DNA from: Carboxylicivirga sediminis
GTDB lineage: Bacteria > Bacteroidota > Bacteroidia > Bacteroidales > Marinilabiliaceae
Direction: 5' to 3'
DNA length: 64,000 nucleotides
Assembly: GCF_018156225.1 (NCBI RefSeq)
Contig: NZ_JAGTAR010000022.1
Location: forward strand, 46,511-110,510
Shown here: one piece after another, positions 52,701-60,862 of the stretch
How the letters are laid out: each line of letters begins with the position of its first letter
Position numbering within the stretch: position 1 is the first letter of the stretch
Notes under the pieces: model-generated
Told to the model about the DNA's origin: nothing
What the model saw: only the letters and a program-made list of their open reading frames with translations
The model's database searches: none
Translations under genes and position numbers: made by a program

Positions 52701-53482
52701 TTATGCAACTGATGGTCAAAAAACTTTTGTACAGAATTATAATGCCATCCAACAGGGCCCTGCGCATAAAAATAAATGGCATTATTATCATGTAAAATGG
52801 CGTTCTCTTCTAAATCTTCATATTCAAATACTCCATTGGTAAGTGGTAGCATATTACCGCCGTTACCAAAAACATTCACGTTTGATGGATTAGTGAAACC
52901 CCACGAAGACAGCAGCGAATATGGAATTTTATGAACCCCGGATTCTGTCACTTTTATTTGCACCCATTTTCCGCTGGCCAACACCGAGGCACTGGCCTCC
53001 TTTTTCAGCCCCTTTAATGGCAATTGATTCTCTGATACCTTAGGAATGGTTGTTTCATAGGTTATTTGCCCTAGGCGATAAAAGTGCTGTTCCAGCTCAT
53101 CATAAATAATGGGTTTAAAAACCAGCTGCAAAAAGTATTCACCACGGATACTGACCGTATTTTTGGTCAAAATGGTAAAACATTCTTTATCTATGTTTGC
53201 CAAAAAAACCAGTTGGAGAGAGTCTGTGATTACGGTTGTTTCAAATGACAACTTAACATCAACAGAATCAGGATGAATATAACCTGGCAACAATATGTCC
53301 ATCTGCTTAACAGGCAGTTGACTGACATCATCCCAATAGCTAAGATCTTTGAATTGAACTGGTCGCTCACCATCGCTCACCATTTCACCATCTATCCACT
53401 GAAAATGAACTGTACCAATATGCTCCTGTGCGTTAACCCAGTAACAACTCCACACTACTAAAACAACAATAATCTGCTTCAT
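49745..53482 (-). CDS. porU: Type IX secretion system C-terminal signal peptidase PorU
   Basis: A 1245-residue surface sortase of the gingipain-like (C25) cysteine peptidase family. A signal peptide (IIVVLVVWSCYWVNA-QEH) is followed by a long N-terminal region and the peptidase domain (about 540-900) with catalytic His in NYTGHGSERQLAHENIL and Cys in VFMTATCEFSRYDD. The C-terminal ~80 residues (LVYPNPMEVGG ... KGLYVLQCEI) look like a type A T9SS sorting domain that PorU keeps. It removes CTD signals of T9SS cargo and attaches A-LPS. Confidence 0.95.
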   Translation of the reverse strand: MKQIIVVLVVWSCYWVNAQEHIGTVHFQWIDGEMVSDGERPVQFKDLSYWDDVSQLPVKQMDILLPGYIHPDSVDVKLSFETTVITDSLQLVFLANIDKECFTILTKNTVSIRGEYFLQLVFKPIIYDELEQHFYRLGQITYETTIPKVSENQLPLKGLKKEASASVLASGKWVQIKVTESGVHKIPYSLLSSWGFTNPSNVNVFGNGGNMLPLTNGVFEYEDLEENAILHDNNAIYFYAQGPVGWHYNSVQKFFDHQLHNFSDVAYYFLSEDNGEGKRVQLSELVSSTFTNETDEFDSYRFHELENQNLLKSGRKWYGLRFDPQQARTYSFEFKNRVKEKDIRIKTNVIARSNVSSSFETQVNDKNVQTINVPAVDYNNYVGAFANEGLSIGSFKTNDDQISINLSYKSSAGSASGWLNYITLNAKEKIVVNDQLSFRNAEFVGDAISTRYYLSGVSSSMELWDVTKHTAAAKINIESYNGKRGFTYHSNELREFVAFDKAGNLPQPEFEESVLNQNLRGMSVPDMLIVVHPLFESEARRLAAIHAKHSGLQCEVVSTYQVYNEFSSGSPDVSAIRDLARHLYKQGGKFKYLLLFGDGSYDNKTYDDKNTNFILTYQSDNSTNVQYSYVSDDFFGCLDDGEGGNILYDRMDIGIGRFPVSTIEQAKVMVDRVETYLYNSDPGSWKTEITFVGDDGDSNLHMKQANELSEQVYTDYPAFNHKKIFFDAYPKVTTTSGDRYPEVNEEVKKTIEGGTLIFNYTGHGSERQLAHENILDIPTIQQFTNINRLPVFMTATCEFSRYDDYHDTSAGEWVVLSPLGGGVALFTTTRIAWSNSNMEINRNFYKYIFQKDANGDKLRLGEVIMATKNKLGNTTNRLNFTLLGDPALQLNYPSGEILTHSINGNVDSTHTEVLKALTIATIEGEIKQEELNEPLVTMQVFDKPITVKTLGNKGAVPFEYQVYQSRIYRGQQEASGEFFQSSFVVPKDIRYNVGAGRISYYSTDANGAEAFGADNSVLIGGVSDNPPNDTEGPEIAVWLNDSSFVSGGLTGSQPVLMARLYDKNGINASGVGIGHDITLVIDDNRSLPVNLNSYYVADKNSFTSGTITYQLRPLEEGMHKLELKAWDNLNNSSVANLDFEVYIGKKLNISNALVYPNPMEVGGTMYLEFEHDAPNMILDVTCSLYSISGRLIDQFKTQQPASGTSVKPIEWRPRQLQKGLYVLQCEIRSPENQVGKFSKKILVIR

Positions 53483-53576
53483 CTAATATCTTAATATCAA
53501 CACCTTACACAACAACAACTCTCTAAACCCATCAATTTTAATACAGCCACTACACATTTTTGTTTATTAAAAAACA

Positions 53577-53584
53577 CAAAAATA
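53577..53584 (-). promoter_or_regulatory. -7 promoter element of porU
   Basis: TATTTTTG on the minus strand, about 95 nt before the porU ATG. Confidence 0.35.
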
Positions 53585-53704
53585 GAGATTACTGTACAAG
53601 AATTTTCTATTTTTAACGTTTTCAATGATGAAAAATTGTATTGACAACTTTTTGCCACTACTAAAAAAAGGGAATGAAAAAGAAGTTCAGCTATAACCTT
53701 TTTT

Positions 53705-53712
53705 TATTTTTG
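53705..53712 (+). promoter_or_regulatory. -7 promoter element of gldJ
   Basis: TATTTTTG, about 88 nt before the preferred gldJ ATG at 53800. The resulting leader of about 80 nt is relatively long. Confidence 0.35.
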
Positions 53713-53799
53713 CAGTATAAAGAAGTCAGTTGCGCATATTACGAGCGCAGCATTAAAGTTCGCAAATAATTGATAATTAGAACACAATATCAAAGTGCT

Positions 53800-55299
53800 A
53801 TGAGATTAAATACCGCAGTTATATTGGCTGTTTTGGCTTTTAGCTTAGTAGGCTTATCGTCATGTAGTAAGAGCGGTGGAAACAAAACTGTTTCTTCTGC
53901 AACAGGTTGGGAATATAACAACCCTGACTTTGGTGGTTTTGAATACAAGTCAGGCTATGAGCAAGAAACCGGACCCGGATTGGTTTTTATTGAAGGTGGT
54001 ACCTTTATTATGGGCCGCGTTGAGCAAGATGTTCTTTATGAATGGAACAATGCCCCAAGGCGAGTGACCGTTCCTTCATTCTATATGGATGAAAGTGAAG
54101 TTAGAAACATTGATTATTTAGAATATTTATTCTGGATTAGACGTGTATACGTTGATTACCCGGAAGTATATCGCAAAGCTTTGCCAGACACCTTAGTTTG
54201 GCGTCGCCCAATGGCTTATAACGAGCCAATGGTAGAAAATTACCTGCGTCACCCGGCTTATGCAGAGTATCCTGTAGTAGGTGTAAGTCACATTCAGGCT
54301 CAGGATTACTGTAAATGGCGAACTGACCGTGTAAACGAAATGATATTGGTTGACGAAGGCATTCTGGAATTTGATGTAAACCAGATTGGTGAAAACAACT
54401 TCAATACCGAAGCATACCTCTACGGACAATACGAAGGTATCCAGGGTAAAAACCCTATGGAAGACCTAAACCCAAATAACGACACTCGACGTGTTAGATG
54501 GGATGACGGAATCCTGCTTCCTCGTTACCGACTCCCAACCGAAGCTGAGTGGGAATACGCAGCACTTGGATTAATTGGTAACTCATACGACGAACGCATG
54601 ACTGACCGTCGAATCTATCCTTGGGATGGCCACATCACTCGTAATGCCAGCAAAAAAGAGCGTGGCAAAATGATGGCTAACTTCGTGAGAGGAACAGGTG
54701 ACATGATGGGTATGGCCGGAAACCTTAATGATGGTGGAGACATTACCGTTGATGTTAAATCATATTACCCGAACGATTACGGATTATACTGTATGGCCGG
54801 AAACGTGAATGAATGGGTGGCTGACGTATATCGTCCTTTATCATTCGAAGATATGGATGAATTCAGTCCTTACCGTGGTAACGTTTTCCAGCAGAAAGTG
54901 CTTGATGAAGAAGGTTACATTGTAGAGAAAGATAGCCTAGGTCGCATTCGTTACCGCACCGAGGAAGACAAGGACATCTTAAACAGAAAGAACTACCGCA
55001 CTGCCGACAACCGCAACTATGCGGACGGTGATGCTACTTCAAATGCCGTAGTAGGTTCAGACTGGAACGATGTTGATGCCAACACCAGCTCAATGTACGC
55101 AGGTTCGCCAAACAGCAGCCTTGGAAGCCTGGTATCTGACCGCTCACGCGTTTACAAAGGTGGAGGTTGGAGAGACCGCGCTTATTGGTTAGCTCCAGGT
55201 ACACGCCGCTACCTTGACGAAAGAGAAAGTCGCGATGATTTAGGTTTCCGATGTGCTATGACACGTGTAGGAAGTCCTATTAATAGCAAAAAGAAATAA
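53800..55299 (+). CDS. gldJ: T9SS/gliding lipoprotein GldJ
   Basis: A 499-residue lipoprotein with a formylglycine-generating-enzyme (SUMF1-like) fold. The signal peptide MRLNTAVILAVLAFSLVGLS is followed by the lipobox LSSC. Conserved stretches are GWEYNNPDFGGFEY, GPGLVFIEGGTFIMGRVEQDV, RYRLPTEAEWEYAALGL, YCMAGNVNEWVADVYRP and YKGGGWRDRAYWLAPGTRRYLDE. GldJ stabilises the GldK ring of the type IX system and is needed for gliding and secretion. The ATG at 53800 is preferred to one 30 nt upstream. The porVU // gldJ-murF arrangement is conserved in the phylum. Confidence 0.92.
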   Translation: MRLNTAVILAVLAFSLVGLSSCSKSGGNKTVSSATGWEYNNPDFGGFEYKSGYEQETGPGLVFIEGGTFIMGRVEQDVLYEWNNAPRRVTVPSFYMDESEVRNIDYLEYLFWIRRVYVDYPEVYRKALPDTLVWRRPMAYNEPMVENYLRHPAYAEYPVVGVSHIQAQDYCKWRTDRVNEMILVDEGILEFDVNQIGENNFNTEAYLYGQYEGIQGKNPMEDLNPNNDTRRVRWDDGILLPRYRLPTEAEWEYAALGLIGNSYDERMTDRRIYPWDGHITRNASKKERGKMMANFVRGTGDMMGMAGNLNDGGDITVDVKSYYPNDYGLYCMAGNVNEWVADVYRPLSFEDMDEFSPYRGNVFQQKVLDEEGYIVEKDSLGRIRYRTEEDKDILNRKNYRTADNRNYADGDATSNAVVGSDWNDVDANTSSMYAGSPNSSLGSLVSDRSRVYKGGGWRDRAYWLAPGTRRYLDERESRDDLGFRCAMTRVGSPINSKKK

Positions 55300-55320
55300 T
55301 TCTGACAACAGAATATTATC

Positions 55321-55349
55321 AAGAGGCTGACTTTTATAGTTAGCCTCTT
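55321..55349 (+). terminator. Terminator of gldJ
   Basis: Stem AAGAGGCT..AC / GT..AGCCTCTT with a short loop, followed by a run of seven to eight T, 22 nt past the gldJ stop. Confidence 0.8.
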
Positions 55350-55352
55350 TTT

Positions 55353-55360
55353 TTATTTTT
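55353..55360 (+). promoter_or_regulatory. -7 promoter element of murF
   Basis: TATTTTTG, 33 nt before the murF ATG, overlapping the T-run of the gldJ terminator. The distance is normal for the phylum, but -33 is weak (ACTT). Confidence 0.35.
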
Positions 55361-55392
55361 GTCATTCAAACATTTTTCACTTCGACAGTACC

Positions 55393-56694
55393 ATGAGTCA
55401 AATCGCAAACATTCATCAAGCTTTTCTGGCAAGCAAAGGCGTATCCACCGATAGCAGAAGTAATAATAAAGGGTTTATGTTTTTTGCTTTAAAAGGTGCC
55501 AATTTCGATGGTAACAGATATGTAGATAGTGTAATGAAAGATGGAGCTGCCTTTGCGGTAGCAGATGATGAGACTCTGAGCGGCCTAACAAATGTTTTTA
55601 TTGTAGAAGATGTATTAACGACCCTACAAGAACTCGCCCGTTTTCATCGTCGCTATTTAAATATTCCTATTTTGGCCATAACGGGTTCTAACGGCAAAAC
55701 AACCACCAAAGAATTAGTGGCTGCCGTTTTGAAAGAGAAATATGCAATTAAGGCCACTTCGGGCAATTATAACAACCACATTGGTGTTCCATTAACGCTT
55801 TTAAGCATAAATGAGTCTATTGAATTGGGGGTTATAGAAATGGGGGCCAATCACATTGGCGAGATTGAGGCTTTGTGCAAAATAGTTGAACCCAACTATG
55901 GCATCATTACAAATGTAGGCAAAGCGCACCTTGAAGGATTTGGCTCATTTGAAGGTGTTAAAACAGCCAAAGGGGAGCTTTATCAATACTTAAAGAACAC
56001 CAATGGCAAGGTGTTTATTAATGCCGACAACCCACACCTCAATCAGATGGCTGCAAACCTAAGCAACCGGATTGATTATGGCCCCAATCATGGCAAAATA
56101 ACTGGCCAGATTACGGCAGACTATCCGTTTGTAGCTATTACATGGCATTCTCATGAGACTAAAAAAAGCCACGATATCTCAACTAAGCTAATTGGTGCTT
56201 ACAACCTGGAAAATATCCTATCAGCCATTTGCATTGGATACACGCTGGGTGTTGATGAAGCAGCCATTAATAAAGCCCTTCAGGCATACTCGCCATCCAA
56301 TAACCGCTCGCAATTTATACAGACGGAAAACAACCAAATCATAATGGATGCCTACAATGCAAATCCCTCAAGTATGCAGGTAGCATTGCAGAACTTTGCC
56401 AGGGTTGATGCAGAAAATAAAATTCTGATCATTGGTGGTATGAAAGAGTTGGGCAGTGACAGCCTGAGCGAACATCGTAAGCTAATTGATACTATTAAAG
56501 AGCTGAATTTATCACAGGCCATGCTAGTTGGTGAAGAGTTTAATGATGTAGCGCATGACAACAAAAAGTTCAAATGCTTCACAACAACTGAGGAACTGAT
56601 TGATTCATTAAGGGCAGCCCCAATTAAAAATGCTTACCTGCTGATCAAAGGTTCGCGCAGCAATAAACTGGAGGAAGTGCTTCCATATCTTTAA
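55393..56694 (+). CDS. murF: UDP-MurNAc-tripeptide:D-Ala-D-Ala ligase MurF
   Basis: A 433-residue Mur ligase: N-terminal UDP-binding domain with STDSRSNNKGFMFFALKG, central ATPase with P-loop ITGSNGKTTTKEL and GVIEMGANHIGEI, and C-terminal domain with MDAYNANPSSMQVAL (family motif). It adds D-Ala-D-Ala to the peptidoglycan precursor in the cytoplasm. Its stop codon overlaps that of the convergent glycosyltransferase gene at a TTAA. Confidence 0.95.
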   Translation: MSQIANIHQAFLASKGVSTDSRSNNKGFMFFALKGANFDGNRYVDSVMKDGAAFAVADDETLSGLTNVFIVEDVLTTLQELARFHRRYLNIPILAITGSNGKTTTKELVAAVLKEKYAIKATSGNYNNHIGVPLTLLSINESIELGVIEMGANHIGEIEALCKIVEPNYGIITNVGKAHLEGFGSFEGVKTAKGELYQYLKNTNGKVFINADNPHLNQMAANLSNRIDYGPNHGKITGQITADYPFVAITWHSHETKKSHDISTKLIGAYNLENILSAICIGYTLGVDEAAINKALQAYSPSNNRSQFIQTENNQIIMDAYNANPSSMQVALQNFARVDAENKILIIGGMKELGSDSLSEHRKLIDTIKELNLSQAMLVGEEFNDVAHDNKKFKCFTTTEELIDSLRAAPIKNAYLLIKGSRSNKLEEVLPYL

Positions 56695-57725
56695 TGGAGA
56701 CGAAAATGCTTTAGCTGGCTGAATTTACGAACACCATTCAGGTAGTAAGCCCAAATAATGCTTTGAGGATATACCTCCCTATGCTGCTTTTTAAGGCGAA
56801 ATGGCGCCAGCTCCTTTCGTTGCTTTAGCACTTGTGGTAATCTGCCATAGAAACTGAAATGAGCCTTTAAAACAGCCATAAAAAAGTCAAATTCCCCTTT
56901 GGCTATAAAATGCAATCCGGCAATACCGTCGAGTACCATCCTGATGAATAATACAGGCAGTAGACGACTACCATGCATATTTTTCACCATCATCACCAGG
57001 TTGTTTCTGAAATTGAGAAACGCTTTACGCGCACTTTGCTGACTTAGAGTAGCCCCGCCAACATGTAACACTTCAGCTGCGGGCAACACCTTAATGGTAT
57101 ATCCCCTGTTTTTCAATCGCCAGCATAAATCAATTTCTTCCATATGAGCAAAAAACGATTCATCCAATCCTCCAGTCTCATTATATAGTTCGGCCCGAAT
57201 CATTAAAGCTGCTCCGGTAGCCCAAAAAACTGATAAAGGCTCATCATACTGTCCTTCATCTATTTCAAGCTGATCCAGTATGCGTCCTCTACAAAATGGG
57301 TAACCAAACACATCGATGTACCCACCGGCAGCTCCTGCATATTCAAACTTATCAGGCTCGTTATATGCTCTTACCTTAGGCATACAAGCTCCCAGGTCAG
57401 GCTGTTCGTCCATAGCATGGATAAGCGGTGGCAGCCAATCCTTTTCTGGAGCCACATCACTATTTAGCAACACAAAATAATCGGCTTCAATTTGCTTCAG
57501 AGCATGATTATAACCGCCTGCAAAACCATAGTTTTCATCCAACTGAATAACACGGACAGACGGGAAACTCTCCTGCAAAAAGGGCAGACTATCGTCACTC
57601 GAAGCATTATCAGCCACGATCACCTCAACACCCTCATGGGCAGAATTTTTTAAAACCTCAGGCAAAAACTTTTCAAGTAATGCCCGTCCGTTCCAGTTTA
57701 ATATGACAACAGCCGTTTTAGACAT
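56691..57725 (-). CDS. Glycosyltransferase family 2 protein
   Basis: A 344-residue GT-A fold transferase without signal peptide. The nucleotide-sugar motifs are AVVILNWNGRALLEKFLP, VIVADNASSDDS and YFVLLNSDVAPEKDW (DxD-like region). HMEEIDLCWRLKNRGY is typical of rhamnosyltransferase-like GT2 enzymes. The acceptor may be LPS or another surface glycan, in keeping with the acyltransferase gene 8 nt upstream. Substrate unproven. Confidence 0.9.
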   Translation of the reverse strand: MSKTAVVILNWNGRALLEKFLPEVLKNSAHEGVEVIVADNASSDDSLPFLQESFPSVRVIQLDENYGFAGGYNHALKQIEADYFVLLNSDVAPEKDWLPPLIHAMDEQPDLGACMPKVRAYNEPDKFEYAGAAGGYIDVFGYPFCRGRILDQLEIDEGQYDEPLSVFWATGAALMIRAELYNETGGLDESFFAHMEEIDLCWRLKNRGYTIKVLPAAEVLHVGGATLSQQSARKAFLNFRNNLVMMVKNMHGSRLLPVLFIRMVLDGIAGLHFIAKGEFDFFMAVLKAHFSFYGRLPQVLKQRKELAPFRLKKQHREVYPQSIIWAYYLNGVRKFSQLKHFRLH

Positions 57726-57733
57726 ATCCGGTT

Positions 57734-58618
57734 TTAGTTTTGAATTTCTCTGACTTCAGAATACTTCCAGCGCTTATGCGACCATAACCAGTCTTCGGGC
57801 CTTTCCCGTATGATATCTTCCAGACATTTTAAATGTGTCTCGGTAATCTCAAATTCATTGGTCGACACACTATCCTCAACCAATGGAATAATATCCACCT
57901 GGTAATAACCCCGTTTTATTCGGCTCATTTTCATGAATACAACAGGAGCCTTAAAGGCCTTGGCCATCTTCTCCGGCCCCAGCAAAACAGCCGTATTCTG
58001 ATTCAAAAACTTCGTCCAGTATTGTATTTTATTTCTATCGGGCGATTGATCAGCTATCAACCCAATTATAAAGTTCTTATTCTGACGCCTGATTTTAATA
58101 AGCTCGCGCATCGTATCGCGCATCGTAAAATTCAAACTTCCCCAACGTCCCCTGAGTTTCAGCATGTAATTATCGAACTGTATGTTCTTTAGCGGGCGAT
58201 AGGTAGCGCATGCCACATGGTTGGAATGCAGTGCCAACGAAGGAATCCACTCCCAGCAGCCATAATGTCCCATGATGGCCACTACATCTTTTCCTTCATT
58301 CGCCATCTGATTAGTATATTCCATGTTATTAAAAACCATTCGCTTACGCATCTGCTTTTCACTCATTGATTGTTGCTTAATGGTTTCAATCAGCACATCA
58401 CAGAAGCCACGATAGAACTTTAAGCGAATCTCGCGCAATTCGTCTTTTGTCTTTTCCGGGAAAGCATAACGCAGGTTTTCGTTGATGACTGACCTGCGAT
58501 ACCCGATCAGACGGATAAAGTGATAAAGTAAATCGGAGTACAAATAGAGTATGAAGAAGGGTTGTAAGCTAAACAACCACAAAAAGCCTAAAGCAATATA
58601 ATTTCCAATTCTTCCCAT
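57734..58618 (-). CDS. Lipid A biosynthesis-type acyltransferase (LpxL/HtrB family)
   Basis: A 294-residue acyltransferase with an N-terminal membrane helix (NYIALGFLWLFSLQPFFILYLYSDLLYHF) and the catalytic HX4E motif in GHYGCWEW. LLGPEKMAKAFKAPVVFMKM and the C-terminal DWLWSHKRWK are family marks. It adds a secondary acyl chain to lipid A at the inner membrane. I chose the ATG at 58618, one base past the IMPase stop, over the TTG at 58630. Confidence 0.92.
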   Translation of the reverse strand: MGRIGNYIALGFLWLFSLQPFFILYLYSDLLYHFIRLIGYRRSVINENLRYAFPEKTKDELREIRLKFYRGFCDVLIETIKQQSMSEKQMRKRMVFNNMEYTNQMANEGKDVVAIMGHYGCWEWIPSLALHSNHVACATYRPLKNIQFDNYMLKLRGRWGSLNFTMRDTMRELIKIRRQNKNFIIGLIADQSPDRNKIQYWTKFLNQNTAVLLGPEKMAKAFKAPVVFMKMSRIKRGYYQVDIIPLVEDSVSTNEFEITETHLKCLEDIIRERPEDWLWSHKRWKYSEVREIQN

Positions 58619-58619
58619 T

Positions 58620-59408
58620 TTACCGGACAATACGATTAATTACCTCTTTAAATTCATTAAAAGATTCAGCATTGGTAGCTATTATCTCCTCACCAAAGAT
58701 ATAATCATCTCCACCGTTAAAATCGCATACCTTACCACCTGCTTGCTGCACCAGAAAAGCGCCTGCGGCCACATCCCAGGGTTTCAGGTTATATTCGTAA
58801 AACGAATCAAATCGACCACATGCCACATAAGCTAAATCGGTAGCTGCAGAGCCCAACCGTCGCAACCCCCTTGAGTGCTCCATAAAGTAGCGAACCGAAT
58901 CCATAAAACCATCCAGCCGTGAATAGTTAGAATAAGGGAATCCAGTGGCAATCAAACTATCCTTAACCATTGATGTGGCAGATACACGAACTTCCTTACC
59001 ATTCAAATAGACAGGTGCTCCACAATAAGAATAAAAACACTCATCCAGGCCTATTTCATAAATAACACCCAGCACCAGTTCATTGCGTTCCATTAGGGCA
59101 ATACTTATGGCATAAGGCGATAAGCCATGAATAAAATTAGTGGTCCCGTCAATGGGATCAATGATCCAGTTATAAACATCTCCCCTGGCATCGGAGGTAC
59201 CTTCTTCGGCAATAAAACCACTCTCAGGCAATAATCCTTGCAGTGCCGATACAATGCGCTGTTCCGATGCCTTATCAACCTGCGTCACAAAATCATTACT
59301 TCCTTTCACCTCAATATTAATCCAAGCCTCCTTACGTTGCGCCTTAATGTAGTGACCGGTTTGCCTGGCAATATCACAAACCTGCTGGCATAATTCCTGA
59401 TAGTTCAT
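58620..59408 (-). CDS. Inositol monophosphatase family protein
   Basis: A 262-residue magnesium-dependent phosphatase. Metal ligands lie in GFIAEEGTS, DPIDGTTNFIHGL and the late motif LKPWDVAAGAFLVQQAGG. It hydrolyses inositol-1-phosphate or similar sugar phosphates (SuhB/CysQ relatives exist). It starts 4 nt after mtaB in a leftward operon with lipid and glycan genes. Confidence 0.94.
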   Translation of the reverse strand: MNYQELCQQVCDIARQTGHYIKAQRKEAWINIEVKGSNDFVTQVDKASEQRIVSALQGLLPESGFIAEEGTSDARGDVYNWIIDPIDGTTNFIHGLSPYAISIALMERNELVLGVIYEIGLDECFYSYCGAPVYLNGKEVRVSATSMVKDSLIATGFPYSNYSRLDGFMDSVRYFMEHSRGLRRLGSAATDLAYVACGRFDSFYEYNLKPWDVAAGAFLVQQAGGKVCDFNGGDDYIFGEEIIATNAESFNEFKEVINRIVR

Positions 59409-59412
59409 AATA

Positions 59413-60729
59413 TTAAATTAATTGGCCCGTCATATTAAGCGTATCCAATGACAAATGCTTGAGTTTAACATCCTTTATAGAATTGCTAAGTTCAAAATCA
59501 TAAGGCACTTCCACCTTGATGTAATTAGGCGTGAAGCCATTGATCAGCCCTCCATGCTCGGCCCCCTCAAACAGCACAGGCATCTCTTCACCTATGTATG
59601 CTTTATAGAAATGACGGGTTTTCTTCTCTGACAGTTCGTGTAATATCTTACTTCGTTCTTTCCTGACCGGAATGGGTACCACCTCATCTATTTTCAAGGC
59701 TTGTGTGTTGGGCCTTTCTGAATAGGTAAACACATGTAGTTGAGAAACATCCAGATCGGCCAGAAACTGATGCGTAGCACTAAACTCTTCCTCAGACTCA
59801 CCTCTTACACCAACAATAACATCAACTCCAATAAATGCATGCGGAATCAACTCCTTGATGCGCTCAATTTTGGTACGAAACAACTGTGTATCATATTTCC
59901 GCTTCATCAACTTTAGCACCTTATCGGAGCCTGACTGCAGCGGAATATGAAAGTGAGGCATAAACTTTTTTGATGCAGCAACAAAGGCTATTATTTCATC
60001 TGTCAACAGGTTGGGTTCGATGGATGAGATACGGAAACGCTTAATGCCCTCCACTTTTTCTAGATGTTGAATTAACTGAAAGAAGTTCTCATCGGTCCCT
60101 TTGCCAAAGTCGCCAATATTAACCCCGGTTAAAATGATTTCTTTAGCACCACCTTCGGCTGCCTTCTTTGCTTGTTCAATCGTATTGGCAATGGTATCGC
60201 TACGACTTCGCCCCCTGGCAAACGGAATAGTACAATAACTGCAGAAATAATCGCACCCGTCCTGCACTTTCAGAAAACAGCGGGTACGGTCACCAAAGGA
60301 ATAGGATGGCTTAAATTCTTTGTTCTTACCAATCTTACCAGCATGTACTTCGGCACCGCTTCCCTTCTTAAAGTCTTCGATATATTGCAGGATATCAAAT
60401 TTCTCATTAGAACCCAGAACTAAATCTACACCCTCAATCTTAGAAACATCCTCGGGCTTTAGCTGAGCGAAACAACCGGTAACAACGATAAATGCATTCG
60501 GATTTTGCTTGATGGCCTTACGAATGACCTGCTTGCATTTTTTATCTGCCAGCTCGGTTACCGAACAAGTATTAAACAAGTACACATCGGCCGGTTCAGA
60601 AATATCCACCTTCGCAAAACCTGCCTCAACCATTGTTCGCGCCACCGTTGATGTTTCGCTGAAATTAAGCTTACATCCAAAGGTATGAAACGCCACCTTC
60701 TTATTTTCAAAAACCGAATTATCTATCAT
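59413..60729 (-). CDS. mtaB: tRNA t6A37 methylthiotransferase MtaB
   Basis: A 438-residue radical-SAM methylthiotransferase. The N-terminal UPF0004 domain has three cysteines for one Fe4S4 cluster (FGCKLN, NTCSV, TGCFAQ). The radical-SAM motif CDYFCSYC binds the second. The C-terminal TRAM-like domain ends the protein. FHTFGCKLN with GCF marks MtaB rather than MiaB or RimO. It converts t6A to ms2t6A at position 37 of ANN-decoding tRNAs. Confidence 0.94.
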   Translation of the reverse strand: MIDNSVFENKKVAFHTFGCKLNFSETSTVARTMVEAGFAKVDISEPADVYLFNTCSVTELADKKCKQVIRKAIKQNPNAFIVVTGCFAQLKPEDVSKIEGVDLVLGSNEKFDILQYIEDFKKGSGAEVHAGKIGKNKEFKPSYSFGDRTRCFLKVQDGCDYFCSYCTIPFARGRSRSDTIANTIEQAKKAAEGGAKEIILTGVNIGDFGKGTDENFFQLIQHLEKVEGIKRFRISSIEPNLLTDEIIAFVAASKKFMPHFHIPLQSGSDKVLKLMKRKYDTQLFRTKIERIKELIPHAFIGVDVIVGVRGESEEEFSATHQFLADLDVSQLHVFTYSERPNTQALKIDEVVPIPVRKERSKILHELSEKKTRHFYKAYIGEEMPVLFEGAEHGGLINGFTPNYIKVEVPYDFELSNSIKDVKLKHLSLDTLNMTGQLI

Positions 60730-60827
60730 TGTATCTTCAGGAAAAGCGCAAAGGTAGCAAAAATGCCATTAGCCCATAGTTATTTGGAGGCTGTTCCTAT
60801 TTGCAAACCTCATATCTGGCAGAAAAA

Positions 60828-60850
60828 TGGGCTCTCGAAATGAGAGCCCA
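60828..60850 (-). terminator. Terminator of phoH
   Basis: A perfect 9-bp stem TGGGCTCTC / GAGAGCCCA with a 5-nt loop and a T-run on the minus strand, 13 nt past the phoH stop. Confidence 0.8.
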
Positions 60851-60862
60851 ATGCTGAAAATA

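Larger units (their letters stand above)
53483..53799. other. Divergent promoter region between porU and gldJ
   Basis: These 317 nt have no gene. Full -7 matches TATTTTTG occur on the minus strand (53577-53584, for porU) and the plus strand (53705-53712, for gldJ). Neither has a good TTTG at the -33 distance. Nothing else stands out. Confidence 0.5.
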
